DNA of 64,000 nucleotides, taken from assembly GCA_018828385.1 (NCBI GenBank), contig JAHJVE010000004.1, forward strand, positions 28,011 through 92,010. Direction: 5' to 3'. Position numbers and translations under genes: made by a program. The notes beneath the pieces were generated by a model. It had not been told where the DNA came from and did not search any database. It saw nothing but the letters and a program-made list of their open reading frames with translations. The DNA is from Gammaproteobacteria bacterium (GTDB taxonomy: Bacteria; Pseudomonadota; Gammaproteobacteria; Burkholderiales; Rhodocyclaceae). Below, in pieces: positions 16,863 through 25,856 of this stretch (positions within the stretch are counted from its first letter, which is position 1; each line of letters starts with the position of its first letter).

Positions 16863-17777
16863 ATGAATTTCTTTCTTGAAGTATTGATCGGCGGCCTGCT
16901 GTCAGGCCTGATGTATGCGCTGGTCGCCCTTGGTTTCGTGATGATCTACAAAGCCTCCGGGGTGTTCAACTTCGCTCAGGGCGCCATGGTCTATCTGGCC
17001 GCGCTGTCGGTCGTCGGCTGCATGGAAAAGGGCGCGCCGCTCTGGCTGGCGATCATCCTGGCTTTTGTCATCATGACCCTGTTCGGCATTGCGACCGAGA
17101 AGTTCGTGCTGCGCAAGCTGGTCAATCAGCCGCCGATTGCCTTGTTCATGGCCACCATCGGCCTGGCTTTCTTCATCGAAGGTCTGGCCCCGATGGTCTT
17201 CGGCAGCGAACCGCGGGCGCTCGAACTGGGCATCGTCGATGAGCCGATTCCCTGGATTCTCGACAACTGGAACATGGTCATTTCCAAGTTCGACCTCGTT
17301 GCGGCTGGCGTCGCTGCGGTGCTTGTCGCCACGCTCGCCCTGTTCTTCCAATACACCCGCGTTGGTCGTGCCCTGCGTGCCGTGGCCGACGATCATCAGG
17401 CCGCGCTGTCGATCGGTATTCCGCTGCAGCATATCTGGGCGATTGTCTGGGGCGTCGCCGGTTTCGTCGCTCTGGTCGCCGGCATGATGTGGGGCGCCCG
17501 CAACGGCGTGCAGTTTGCGCTCACTTTCACCGCACTCAAGGCGCTGCCGGTGTTGATCCTTGGTGGCTTCACCTCGGTGCCGGGGGCGATTGTCGGTGGG
17601 CTGATCATCGGCGCCTCGGAAAAACTGGCTGAAATCTACATTCCGCCCGTCATGCAGGATCTGTTTGGCGGCAACTTTGGTGGCATCGAGGGCTGGTTCC
17701 CTTATGTGCTCGCCTTGCTGTTCCTGCTCGTTCGTCCCGAAGGTCTCTTCGGCGAAAAACACATCGACCGGGTTTAA
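16863..17777 (+). CDS. Branched-chain-type ABC permease (LivH family), cluster A
   Basis: The 304-aa protein is almost wholly hydrophobic, with about eight membrane helices and the FAQGAMVYLAA segment typical of LivH permeases (usually FA.GE/A near residue 40). It begins 11 bp after livG with a GGAGACGGCAAG ribosome site and is the first of two permease subunits. Confidence 0.88.
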   Translation: MNFFLEVLIGGLLSGLMYALVALGFVMIYKASGVFNFAQGAMVYLAALSVVGCMEKGAPLWLAIILAFVIMTLFGIATEKFVLRKLVNQPPIALFMATIGLAFFIEGLAPMVFGSEPRALELGIVDEPIPWILDNWNMVISKFDLVAAGVAAVLVATLALFFQYTRVGRALRAVADDHQAALSIGIPLQHIWAIVWGVAGFVALVAGMMWGARNGVQFALTFTALKALPVLILGGFTSVPGAIVGGLIIGASEKLAEIYIPPVMQDLFGGNFGGIEGWFPYVLALLFLLVRPEGLFGEKHIDRV

Positions 17778-17788
17778 GGAGAAAACAC

Positions 17789-18865
17789 ATGCTTTACCGT
17801 GAAGCCGGTCAATTCAAGACGACCTACGCCGCTGACCAGCAAGTTTTTCCGATCCGCCAGGACCGGATCGGGGTCATCGCGCTGCTCGTCGTCGCTTTTG
17901 TCGGGGTGCCGCTTTTTGCCAGCGAATACTGGTTCTCGGCCATCCTCATTCCTTTTCTGATTTTTGCTCTGGCGGCGTTGGGCTTGAACGTTTTGACCGG
18001 CTATGCCGGCCAACTATCGCTCGGTTCGGCCGCCTTCATGGCAGTGGGGGCCTATGCGGCCTACAACTTTCAGTTGCGGGTTGAGGGTATCCCGATCCTG
18101 GTGTCCTTCATCTGCGCCGGTCTGACAGCGGCAGGTGTCGGGATTTTGTTTGGCTTGCCGTCCTTGCGCATCAAGGGTTTTTATTTGGCCGTGGCGACCT
18201 TGGCGGCGCAGTTCTTTATCGTCTGGTGCCTGACCAAGTTTCCGTGGTTGTCGAACAACTCGTCTTCCGGCGTGATCTCGACGCAGCGCCTGATCATTTT
18301 TGGTTATGAGCTGACGACGCCAGTCGAGAAATATTTGTTGGTGCTGTCCATCGTCGTTGTCCTGGCCATGGCCGCCAAGAACCTGGTGCGCTCGGCGACC
18401 GGGCGAGCGTGGATGGCGGTACGCGACATGGACGTGGCGGCTTCGGTGATCGGTATCAAGCTGATGCCGACCAAGCTGCTTGCCTTTGCCGTCAGTTCCT
18501 TCTATTGCGGCGTGGCTGGGGCGCTCTATGCCTTTTGCTATCTCGGCTCGGTCGAGCCGGATGGTTTCTCGCTCGATATGTCGTTCAAGATCCTGTTCAT
18601 GATCATCATCGGTGGTGTCGGTTCGATCATGGGCAGCTTCCTCGGCGCAGCCTTCATTCTGCTGCTGCCGATCTTCCTCGACGTCGCCTTGCCGTTCGTG
18701 GCCGAACTGTTCGGTCTGCCGTTTTCCAGCGCTACCGTCTCGCACATCCAGATCACGGTGTTCGGTGCGCTGATCATGTTCTTCCTGATCGTTGAGCCGC
18801 ACGGGTTGGCCCGTTTGTGGCAAATCGCCAAGGAGAAGCTGCGCTTGTGGCCGTTCCCGCATTAG
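17789..18865 (+). CDS. Branched-chain-type ABC permease (LivM family), cluster A
   Basis: The 358-aa protein has about nine membrane helices and the LGLNVLTGYAGQLSLG motif of LivM permeases near residue 70. It follows livH by 11 bp with an AAGGAG site. A strong terminator-like hairpin follows it, before the binding-protein gene. Confidence 0.88.
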   Translation: MLYREAGQFKTTYAADQQVFPIRQDRIGVIALLVVAFVGVPLFASEYWFSAILIPFLIFALAALGLNVLTGYAGQLSLGSAAFMAVGAYAAYNFQLRVEGIPILVSFICAGLTAAGVGILFGLPSLRIKGFYLAVATLAAQFFIVWCLTKFPWLSNNSSSGVISTQRLIIFGYELTTPVEKYLLVLSIVVVLAMAAKNLVRSATGRAWMAVRDMDVAASVIGIKLMPTKLLAFAVSSFYCGVAGALYAFCYLGSVEPDGFSLDMSFKILFMIIIGGVGSIMGSFLGAAFILLLPIFLDVALPFVAELFGLPFSSATVSHIQITVFGALIMFFLIVEPHGLARLWQIAKEKLRLWPFPH

Positions 18866-18882
18866 GGTTGGCTGTGGTTCAA

Positions 18883-18905
18883 GCGGTGGGGCCCCGCCGC
18901 TTTTT
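18883..18905 (+). terminator. Terminator/attenuator hairpin between livM and the binding-protein gene
   Basis: GCGGTGGGG (18883-18891) pairs with CCCCGCCGC (18892-18900), with one G-T wobble, and is followed directly by five T residues. Inside an operon this may uncouple expression of the abundant binding protein from the permeases. Confidence 0.65.
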
Positions 18906-18928
18906 GTACTAACTGGAGGAGACATCTA

Positions 18929-20251
18929 ATGATCAAAAAATTCAAACCCGCAATTGCCGCTGCTGCGGTCTCCCTGGCCATGCTGTCGCAGATGGCTGTG
19001 GCTGCCGAAGAGCAGTTCTTCCCGATGATCGATTATCGGGTTGGCCCGTATGGCTCAAATGGCCAGTCGTTCTACGGTGGTTTCATCGATTACCTGAACT
19101 ACGTCAACATCAAGGAAAAGGGCGTCAACGGCGTCCAGATGACCTACGAGGAATGCGAAACCGAATACAACACCTCCAAGGGCGTCGAGTGCTATGAGCG
19201 CCTGAAGAGCAAGGCCGCCAAGTCGGCCGGCCCGATCCACACGATGTCGACCGGCATCTCCTACGCGCTGATCGACAAGTCGGCCCAGGACAAGCTGCCG
19301 CTGGCCATGATGGGCTACGGCCGCACCGATGCCGTCGATGGCTCGGTCTTCCCGTATGCCTTCCCGCTGGTCACGACCTATCAGATGCAGGCCTCGGCCA
19401 TCATCAAGTTCCTCAAGGACAAGAATGGTGGCAGCCTGGCCGGCAAGAAGATCGTTTACCTCTATCACGACTCCGCCTACGGCAAGGAAGCCATCATCGC
19501 GATGAACGCCGAAGCCGGGCTGAACAAGTTTACCGTGGTCCAGATTCCGGTTGCCCACCCGGGTAACGAGCAGGGCGCCCAGTGGCTGAAGATTCGTCAG
19601 GAACGCCCCGATTACGTCGTGTTCTGGGGCTGGGGCGTGATGAACCAGACAGCCCTCAAGGCCGCCCAGAAGGTCGGCTTCCCGCGTGACAAGATGATCG
19701 GCTCGTGGTGGACCGGTTCCGAGGAGGACGTCATCCCGGCCGGTGAAGCCGCCAAGGGCTACATGGCGGCGACCTGGAACGTCGCCGGCAAACAAGTGCC
19801 GGTGATCACCGATATCGAGAAGGTCGTCTATGGTGCCGGCAAGGGCAACATGGAAGATAAGTCGAAGATCGGCACCATCCTCTACAACCGTGGTGTTTCC
19901 GCTGCCGTGCTGTCGGTCGAAGCCATCCGCAAGGGCCAGGAAAAGTTTGGCAAGGGCAAGGCGCTGAACGGCGAACAGACCCGCTGGGCGCTGGAAAACC
20001 TGAACATCACCGACGCCCGTCTCAAGGCCATTGGGGCCACTGACCTGTTGCCGGAAATCAAGACTTCCTGCGCCAACCACGAAGGTTCCGGCAAGGTGAA
20101 GATCCAGCAATGGGATGGTGCCAAGTGGGTGCCGGTGTCTGGCTGGATCGAAGGCAACAAGTCGCTGATCCACCCGTTGTTCCAGGCTTCTGCCAAGCAG
20201 TACGCGGCGGAAAAGGGCATCACGCCGCGCGATTGCAGCAAAGAGAAGTAA
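18929..20251 (+). CDS. Periplasmic substrate-binding protein of Liv-type ABC transporter, cluster A
   Basis: The 440-aa product has a clear cleavable signal (about residues 1-26, ending AVAAEE) and a type-I periplasmic binding fold. It is somewhat longer than amino-acid LivJ/LivK proteins (~370), as is common for the aromatic or hydrophobic-acid-associated group. The gene has a GGAGGAG ribosome site. Substrate is inferred from the flanking CoA ligases: an aryl- or acyl-acid rather than leucine. Confidence 0.82.
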   Translation: MIKKFKPAIAAAAVSLAMLSQMAVAAEEQFFPMIDYRVGPYGSNGQSFYGGFIDYLNYVNIKEKGVNGVQMTYEECETEYNTSKGVECYERLKSKAAKSAGPIHTMSTGISYALIDKSAQDKLPLAMMGYGRTDAVDGSVFPYAFPLVTTYQMQASAIIKFLKDKNGGSLAGKKIVYLYHDSAYGKEAIIAMNAEAGLNKFTVVQIPVAHPGNEQGAQWLKIRQERPDYVVFWGWGVMNQTALKAAQKVGFPRDKMIGSWWTGSEEDVIPAGEAAKGYMAATWNVAGKQVPVITDIEKVVYGAGKGNMEDKSKIGTILYNRGVSAAVLSVEAIRKGQEKFGKGKALNGEQTRWALENLNITDARLKAIGATDLLPEIKTSCANHEGSGKVKIQQWDGAKWVPVSGWIEGNKSLIHPLFQASAKQYAAEKGITPRDCSKEK

Positions 20252-20270
20252 TTAGTCGGTAGTCGTTAGT

Positions 20271-20301
20271 CGCCAGCCGGGGCTTTTGCTCGCGGCTGGC
20301 G
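20271..20301 (+). promoter_or_regulatory. mRNA hairpin after the binding-protein gene
   Basis: CGCCAGCCG (20271-20279) and CGGCTGGCG (20293-20301) form a perfect 9-bp stem with a 13-base loop but no T-run. Such a hairpin could protect the 3' end of the binding-protein message or reduce read-through into the next gene. Confidence 0.45.
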
Positions 20302-20323
20302 CCTGGCCACTAAAAGGAATCCC

Positions 20324-21151
20324 ATGTCTGTACAAACAACCACAGCCGCCGAAAACTACCTGAGCATCAACAACATCGAGGTCATCTACGACCACGTGAT
20401 CCTGGTGCTCAAGGGCGTGTCGCTGAACGTGCCGAAAGGCAAGATCGTCGCCCTGCTGGGCGCCAACGGGGCCGGCAAATCGACGACGCTGAAGGCGATT
20501 TCCAACCTGCTGCGGGCCGAACGCGGCGACGTGACCAAGGGTTCGGTCGAGTACAAGGGTGATCGCATCGATCAGCTGACACCGAACGAACTGGTCAAGC
20601 GCGGCGTCATCCAAGTCATGGAAGGGCGGCATTGCTTCGGCCACCTGACCATCGAGGAAAACCTGCTGACCGGCGCCTATACGCGGAGCATTTCGCGTGG
20701 CGAACTCAAGGACAGCCTGGAGAAGGTCTACCACTATTTCCCCCGCCTCAAGACGCGGCGCACTTCGCAGGCCGGCTACACCTCGGGCGGCGAACAGCAG
20801 ATGTGCGCCATCGGCCGGGCGCTCATGGCCAAGCCGGAGATGATTCTGCTTGATGAGCCATCGATGGGTTTGGCGCCGCAGATTGTTGAGGAGATTTTCG
20901 AGATTGTTAAGGATCTGAATGGCCGCGAGAACGTGAGTTTCCTGCTGGCCGAGCAGAACACCATGGTCGCGCTGAGGTATGCCGACTTCGGGTACATCCT
21001 GGAGAACGGGCGGGTGGTCATGGAGGGGGATGCGGAGGATCTCAGGACGAATGAGGACGTTAAGGAGTTTTATCTGGGACTCAGTTCGGCCGGTAGAAAA
21101 TCCTTCAAAGACGTAAAGCATTACCGTCGCCGCAAACGCTGGCTCTCCTGA
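20324..21151 (+). CDS. Liv-type ABC transporter ATPase (LivF family), cluster A
   Basis: The 275-aa ATPase has Walker A GANGAGKST (~44-52), the signature TSGGEQQMCAIGRAL and Walker B ILLDEPSMGLAP. The C-terminus extends about 20 residues beyond the usual LivF end, in a basic tail (HYRRRKRW). It is the second ATPase of the cluster A transporter. The 180-bp gap after it contains a repeat copy that runs into the PaaK-like start. Confidence 0.87.
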   Translation: MSVQTTTAAENYLSINNIEVIYDHVILVLKGVSLNVPKGKIVALLGANGAGKSTTLKAISNLLRAERGDVTKGSVEYKGDRIDQLTPNELVKRGVIQVMEGRHCFGHLTIEENLLTGAYTRSISRGELKDSLEKVYHYFPRLKTRRTSQAGYTSGGEQQMCAIGRALMAKPEMILLDEPSMGLAPQIVEEIFEIVKDLNGRENVSFLLAEQNTMVALRYADFGYILENGRVVMEGDAEDLRTNEDVKEFYLGLSSAGRKSFKDVKHYRRRKRWLS

Positions 21152-21295
21152 AAGTTCGCAGTGCGGCCACCATGGCGGCGTTGTCGGCCGGCTTGTTGGC
21201 AGGAGCCAACGGCGCCGGCCTCCGCCTTGCCCTGATGGCCTACTTTGCGAACTTTGGCTTGTCCTTGCGTTGCCGCAATAAACCCAAATCTGAAA

Positions 21296-21334
21296 TGCTA
21301 CGGTCAACCGGAAAAAACGGAGAAAAATGAAATG
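21296..21334 (+). repeat. Dispersed 40-bp element, copy 6, forming the paaK-like start region
   Basis: The core ACGGTCAACCGG and A-tract are intact, but GGCCAAAATTG has become GGAGAAAAATG. The GGAG now serves as ribosome site, and the terminal GAAATG contains the start codon at 21332. A looser resemblance to the element's right end (CAAATCTGAAAT) stands just before this copy. Confidence 0.88.
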
Positions 21335-22561
21335 AGCTATTACGACCCGCTCGAGACCCGCGATCCGGATGAGCGCGAGGCGGACTTGATGGACAAGCTG
21401 GCGCGCCAGGTGGCGCATGCCAAGGAAACGACGCATTACTATTTTCAGACGCTGGCCGGGGTCAATCCCTTCGAATGTGCGTCGCGCGAGGCGCTGGCCC
21501 GGCTGCCGTTGACCCGCAAGCGCGACCTGATCGAGCTGCAGAAAAAGACGCCGCCTTTCGGTGGTCTGAATTCGCTGCCGCGCGGCAAGGCCAAGCGGGT
21601 GTTCGCTTCGCCCGGGCCGATCTACGAACTGCAGGGCAAGGACATGGACCCCTGGCGCCTGGCCCGCGTGCTGTACGCCGCCGGCTTTCGCGATGGCGAC
21701 CTGATCCACAACTGTTTTTCCTACCATTTCACGCCGGGCGCTTTCCTCATGGAAGGCGGCGCCCGCAAGCTCGGCTGCGCGGTTTTCCCCGGCGGTACCG
21801 GGCAGACCGAGCAGCAGGTGCAGGCCATGGTCGATCTCAAGCCGGAGGGCTATGTCGGAACGCCGTCTTTCCTGCGCATCATCGTCGAGAAGGCCGAGGA
21901 AATGGGCGCCGACATCAGTTCGCTGCGCAAGGCCTGTGTTTCCGGCGAAGCCTTGCCCGGCATCACCCGGCAGTGGCTCAAGGAGCGCGGCATTTCGGTG
22001 CGCCAGTGCTATGCGACGGCTGACATCGGCGCCATCGCCTACGAGACCGAGGCAGAAGAGGGGCTGGTCGTCGAGGAGGAAATCCTCGTCGAAATCGTTC
22101 GTCCCGGCACCGGCGATCCGGTCGAGCCGGGCGAGGTCGGCGAAGTCGTCGTCACTACCTTCAACCCCGATTACCCGCTGATCCGCTTCGCCACCGGCGA
22201 CCTGTCGGCCATCATGCCCGGTCGTTCGCCCTGCGGGCGCAGCAATATCCGGCTCAAGGGCTGGATGGGCCGGGCTGACCAGACGACCAAGATCAAGGGC
22301 ATGTTCGTGCACCCCGAACAGGTGGCGCAGATCGCCGCCCGCCATCCGGAAATTCACCGCATGCGCCTGGTCGTCGACAACCCCGGCGGCCAGGACCGCA
22401 TGGTGCTGCATTGCGAAATCGAAGCCGGTCACGAGGCGCTGGCCAAATCCCTGGTCGATAGCCTGCGCGAAATGACCAAATTGCGCGGCGATGTGGCATT
22501 TGTCACACCCGGGGGCTTGCCCAACGACGGAAAGGTGATCGAAGATAGCCGGATCTATTGA
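21332..22561 (+). CDS. Phenylacetate-CoA ligase family protein (PaaK-like)
   Basis: The 409-aa enzyme belongs to the short PaaK branch of AMP-forming ligases. It shows the conserved Y.GTPSFL motif near 175, a QCYATADIG segment near 225 and the C-terminal GW.GRADQTTKIKG motif near 310. It should activate an aryl acid with ATP and CoA. It ends the transporter operon, supporting a role in aromatic-acid catabolism. The start at 21332 has GGAG nine bases upstream, provided by the repeat copy; a longer frame back to 21245 lacks a site. Confidence 0.82.
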   Translation: MSYYDPLETRDPDEREADLMDKLARQVAHAKETTHYYFQTLAGVNPFECASREALARLPLTRKRDLIELQKKTPPFGGLNSLPRGKAKRVFASPGPIYELQGKDMDPWRLARVLYAAGFRDGDLIHNCFSYHFTPGAFLMEGGARKLGCAVFPGGTGQTEQQVQAMVDLKPEGYVGTPSFLRIIVEKAEEMGADISSLRKACVSGEALPGITRQWLKERGISVRQCYATADIGAIAYETEAEEGLVVEEEILVEIVRPGTGDPVEPGEVGEVVVTTFNPDYPLIRFATGDLSAIMPGRSPCGRSNIRLKGWMGRADQTTKIKGMFVHPEQVAQIAARHPEIHRMRLVVDNPGGQDRMVLHCEIEAGHEALAKSLVDSLREMTKLRGDVAFVTPGGLPNDGKVIEDSRIY

Positions 22562-22575
22562 GCCGGACTATTTTC

Positions 22576-23076
22576 ATGCGAATTCTCCTCGTTGTGCTGG
22601 TCAGCCTGACGCTGCCAGCCCAGGCTGCCGAGCCGGCTTTGCGGCCGTCGGCCACGCTGCTCTTCAAGCAACCGGAACTGCTCCGGACTGGCCAGTGCGT
22701 GCGCTACGAGGAGGGCGGCGACGGCTGGGTGGTGACCGATCCGGTGTTTTTCCTCAAGGGTGAAGTGCTCGCTGCCGAGGTGCGGACCCGCCACCTCGGC
22801 AAATGCCCGGTAGTCCCCGGCAAGACGCTGGAGCACTACAGTCGCGACGAATTCAACCGCCATGCCCAGGCCTTTCCGTGCGTCGCCGAGGGGGTCGCCG
22901 AGCGCGACGAACAGAGCGGTGTCGTCCGCGTTCGCGTCGCCGACTGGGAAACGCCGTATGCCAAAAAAGCGGAGAACGCCGGCCGCTTGTACCGCGGCAT
23001 GTTCATCGAGAGAAAGCTCGAAAAAGGCATGGAAATCGAGCTCGAAGCCGACTTGCTGCGGGTCTGCGACCAATAG
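22576..23076 (+). CDS. Small exported protein, function unknown
   Basis: The 166-aa product has a clean signal peptide (residues 1-18, ending AQAAE) and four cysteines after it (in GQCVRYEE, GKCPVV, FPCVAEG and RVCDQ), which suit two disulfides. I do not recognise the family. A TTG at 22558 overlapping the paaK-like stop is possible, but the ATG at 22576 places the signal peptide normally. It may be the last gene of the uptake operon. Confidence 0.65.
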   Translation: MRILLVVLVSLTLPAQAAEPALRPSATLLFKQPELLRTGQCVRYEEGGDGWVVTDPVFFLKGEVLAAEVRTRHLGKCPVVPGKTLEHYSRDEFNRHAQAFPCVAEGVAERDEQSGVVRVRVADWETPYAKKAENAGRLYRGMFIERKLEKGMEIELEADLLRVCDQ

Positions 23077-23157
23077 CGGCGTGACGCCCGGCGCCTGATC
23101 GGGCACACTCGCCAAAGCGCAGGTTTGCTGCGCCTATCCAGCGAAAGATCAGGCCTC

Positions 23158-23736
23158 ATGGACAAGAATATCGACGAACTGCTGGCGAAAATCCGCGCCC
23201 TGCAGGACGAGCTCGAAGACGAATATCGCCAGACCCGCGACGAATGGCTGCAAAAAAAGATCGAGCTGGCCGAGGAATTCCAGCGCCAGCAGCGCCGCTA
23301 CAAGACCGGGCTGTTCCGCTTCCTGCTGCGTACCCGCCTGCTCGTCGCGCTCACCGCGCCGCTCATCTACCTGGGCTGGATCCCCTTCCTGCTCATGGAC
23401 CTTTTCGTCACCGTCTATCAGGCCATCTGCTTCCCGGTGTACCGGATTCCCAAGGTCAAGCGCTCCGAGTACCTGGTCTTCGACCGCCAGGATCTGCCCT
23501 ACCTCAACATCATCGAAAAATTCAATTGCTTCTACTGTTCATACGGCAACGGCGTCGCCGCCTACGTGCGGGAAGTGGCGGCGCGCACCGAGCAGTACTG
23601 GTGCCCGATCAAGCACGCCCGCCGGGTCAAGGCGGCGCATGAGCTTTACCCGAATTTCTACGATTTCGGCGACGCCGAGGCTTACCGGCAGGGGCTCAAC
23701 CGGCTGCGCCAGCAGTTCGAGGACGAGGCGCGCTGA
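23158..23736 (+). CDS. Conserved membrane protein with CYCSYGNG-type cysteine motif
   Basis: The 192-aa product starts with a charged coiled coil (~1-50), then two closely spaced hydrophobic segments (~55-100), then a soluble part with NCFYCSYGNG near 132 and YWCPIKHA near 157. Three cysteines in that arrangement might bind a metal. I know this as an uncharacterised conserved type but cannot name it. The ATG at 23158 opens the coiled coil; an upstream frame start at 23125 has no site. Confidence 0.65.
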   Translation: MDKNIDELLAKIRALQDELEDEYRQTRDEWLQKKIELAEEFQRQQRRYKTGLFRFLLRTRLLVALTAPLIYLGWIPFLLMDLFVTVYQAICFPVYRIPKVKRSEYLVFDRQDLPYLNIIEKFNCFYCSYGNGVAAYVREVAARTEQYWCPIKHARRVKAAHELYPNFYDFGDAEAYRQGLNRLRQQFEDEAR

Positions 23737-23746
23737 GTGGCCGGGG

Positions 23747-23785
23747 CTTGCTACGGTCAACCGGAAAAAGCGGCAATTTTGAAAT
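23747..23785 (+). repeat. Dispersed 40-bp element, copy 7
   Basis: Plus-strand copy with GCTACGG left flank and a slightly changed right part (GCGGCAATTTTGAAAT). It lies 11 bp after a plus-strand gene and before a convergent gene. Confidence 0.88.
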
Positions 23786-23818
23786 TCCGTCGCCAGGCAG
23801 CGGGGCTGAAACGCCAGG

Positions 23819-24937
23819 CTAGTCAGCCACCAGCCTGAGCAGTTGCCCGTTGCTTTCGTCGGTCAGCAGGTAGATCGTGCCGTCCGGCGCCTCGCGGATA
23901 TCGCGCACACGCTGGCGCAGTCCGGTCAGTAATTTTTCTTCGCGAACGACACGCGTCCCATCCAGCTCCAGTCGGGCCAGATAGTCGAACTTCAACGAGC
24001 CGACGAGCAGGCTGCCGCGCCAGGCCTTGCCGTAGCGCTCGCTACGCACGAAGGCCAGGCCGGATGGCGCTATCGACGGCACCCAGTAATGCAGCGGCTG
24101 CTCCATGCCGGGCTTTTTCGTCAGACCGTCGCCGATGGCGCCGCCGCCGTAGTTTTCACCATAGGTAATGACCGGCCAGCCGTAATTCTTGCCCGGCTCG
24201 GGGCGGTTTATCTCATCGCCGCCCTGCGGGCCGTGCTCGTGCATCCACAACCGGCCGTCCGGGCCGAGCGTGGCACCCTGGCTATTGCGGTGGCCGTAGC
24301 TCCAGATTTCGGGCAGCGCGCCGGGCTGTTTGACGAAAGGATTGTCGGCGGGAACGCGGCCATCCTTGCCGATGCGGATGACCTTGCCATGATGGTTGTC
24401 GAGCTTCTGGGCGTCAGCCATGCGCGAACCGCGCTCGCCTAGGGTCAGGAAAAGCTGGCCATCGTCGGCCTCGACGATGCGGCAGCCGAAATGCAGGCGG
24501 CTGCTGACCTTGGGCGTTTGCCGGAAGATCGTCGTGACTTTCTCGAGGCGTTTCGCGTCGTCGGAAAGGCGGGCTGCAGCGAGCGCCGTCGAATTGCCGC
24601 GACCCTGCGCCGCCGCTTCGGCGTAGCAAAAATAGATCATCCGGTTGCGGGCAAAATCGCGGTCGGCCACGACATCGAGCAAGCCGCCCTGGCCGGTCAC
24701 TTCAACTGCCGGCAGACCTTCCACCGGGGCGCCGACCTTGCCGTCGGCGGCGATTACGCGCAGCCGGCCGGGACGTTCGCTGACCAGCATCCGGCCATCG
24801 CCGATGAAGGCCAGCGCCCATGGATGCTCAAGTCCGCGGCTGACGACTTCGACGCGCAATTCGCCGCCCTGCGCCGCCAGCGGCAGCGCAAGGGCCACGA
24901 AGAGCATGGCGATTCGGCGGAGAGGGCGTTTGAGCAT
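23819..24937 (-). CDS. PQQ-dependent soluble aldose sugar dehydrogenase (YliI/Asd-like)
   Basis: The product (372 aa) has a signal peptide (~1-25) and the six-bladed propeller of soluble glucose dehydrogenase relatives. Recognisable motifs are HPWALAF, GQGGLLDV, RLHFGCRI (putative catalytic His) and EHGPQGGDE. It would oxidise aldoses in the periplasm with PQQ. I chose the ATG at 24935-24937, which falls at the edge of a repeat copy; a TTG 15 bp upstream is an alternative, and neither has a classic ribosome site. Confidence 0.82.
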   Translation of the reverse strand: MLKRPLRRIAMLFVALALPLAAQGGELRVEVVSRGLEHPWALAFIGDGRMLVSERPGRLRVIAADGKVGAPVEGLPAVEVTGQGGLLDVVADRDFARNRMIYFCYAEAAAQGRGNSTALAAARLSDDAKRLEKVTTIFRQTPKVSSRLHFGCRIVEADDGQLFLTLGERGSRMADAQKLDNHHGKVIRIGKDGRVPADNPFVKQPGALPEIWSYGHRNSQGATLGPDGRLWMHEHGPQGGDEINRPEPGKNYGWPVITYGENYGGGAIGDGLTKKPGMEQPLHYWVPSIAPSGLAFVRSERYGKAWRGSLLVGSLKFDYLARLELDGTRVVREEKLLTGLRQRVRDIREAPDGTIYLLTDESNGQLLRLVAD

Positions 24938-24976
24938 TTCAGTTTTGGCCAATATTTCCGGTTGACCGTGGGAATC
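24936..24976 (-). repeat. Dispersed 40-bp element, copy 8
   Basis: Minus-strand copy with the GATTCCCACGG left flank. It fills the gap between the paraslipin stop and the sugar dehydrogenase start, and its last bases (GAAATG) contain that start codon. Confidence 0.9.
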
Positions 24977-25844
24977 AGCCGGCGATCTTGCCGCGCCCGA
25001 ACAAGCCCTTGACGGCTTCCTGCAGGTCGGCCGGGAGGACGATGACCTTGGCGTTGTCCTTCTCGCCCATGCGTTCCAGCGCGGCGATGTACTTTTCGCC
25101 GAGCATGTAGGACATCGGCCCGGTCTTGTCGCCGATGGCGGCGGTGATGCGGCGGATCGCCTCGGCCGAGGCTTCGGCCAGCATGACCTGGGCGTTGGCG
25201 TCGCGCTTGGCCGATTCGAGCCGGGCTTCCGCCTCGAGAATGGCCGACTGCTTGGCGCCTTCCGAGCGGGTGACGACAGCCTTGCGTTCGCGCTCGGCGG
25301 CGGCCTGCATTTCCATGGCCTTCTGCATCGACTGCGAGGGCTTGATGTCCTGGATTTCCACCGACTTCACGGTCAGGCCCCAGTCGACAGCCTCGTCGGC
25401 GATGCTCTCACGCAGCCGGGCCTTGATCTTGTCGCGCGAGGAAAGCGCTTCATCGAGTTCCATTTCGCCGACGATGGAACGCAGCGTGGTCATGATCAGG
25501 TTGCGGATCGCTTCCGAAAAATCCGTCACGCCATAAACCGCCTTGACCGGATCGGTGACCTTGATGAAGGCGATGGCATTGGTCAGGATCACCGCGTTGT
25601 CGCGGGTGATGACCTCCTGCTCCTGGACGTCGAGGATGATGTCCTTGGTCACCAGCTGGTAAGCCACCTTGTCGAGGTAAGGGATGACGATGTTGAGGCC
25701 GGGCTTGAGCGTGCCGTGGTATTTGCCGAGCCGCTCGACGATCCATTCCTCGCCCTGCGGCACGATGCGCACGCCCTTGGCGATGGTGACGACGACAAAG
25801 ACCAGTATGGCCAGCGTGACGACGAATCCTGCATTCATATCCAT
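24975..25844 (-). CDS. qmcA: SPFH/paraslipin membrane protein (QmcA family)
   Basis: The 289-aa product has one N-terminal membrane helix (~6-24), a band-7/SPFH domain (~25-190; PQGEEWIVERLGKYHGTLKPGLN region) and an Ala/Glu-rich coiled coil. It matches bacterial paraslipins such as E. coli QmcA. It follows the NfeD-like gene by 12 bp in an operon, the usual arrangement of stomatin-type proteins and their NfeD partner. Confidence 0.87.
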   Translation of the reverse strand: MDMNAGFVVTLAILVFVVVTIAKGVRIVPQGEEWIVERLGKYHGTLKPGLNIVIPYLDKVAYQLVTKDIILDVQEQEVITRDNAVILTNAIAFIKVTDPVKAVYGVTDFSEAIRNLIMTTLRSIVGEMELDEALSSRDKIKARLRESIADEAVDWGLTVKSVEIQDIKPSQSMQKAMEMQAAAERERKAVVTRSEGAKQSAILEAEARLESAKRDANAQVMLAEASAEAIRRITAAIGDKTGPMSYMLGEKYIAALERMGEKDNAKVIVLPADLQEAVKGLFGRGKIAG

Positions 25845-25856
25845 TTTTCGACCTTT

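Noticed and set aside
20252..22432. A 726-codon open frame antisense to the LivF-like and PaaK-like genes
   Set aside because: Shadow of high-GC codon use; no ribosome site, no domain, and both plus-strand genes are certain.
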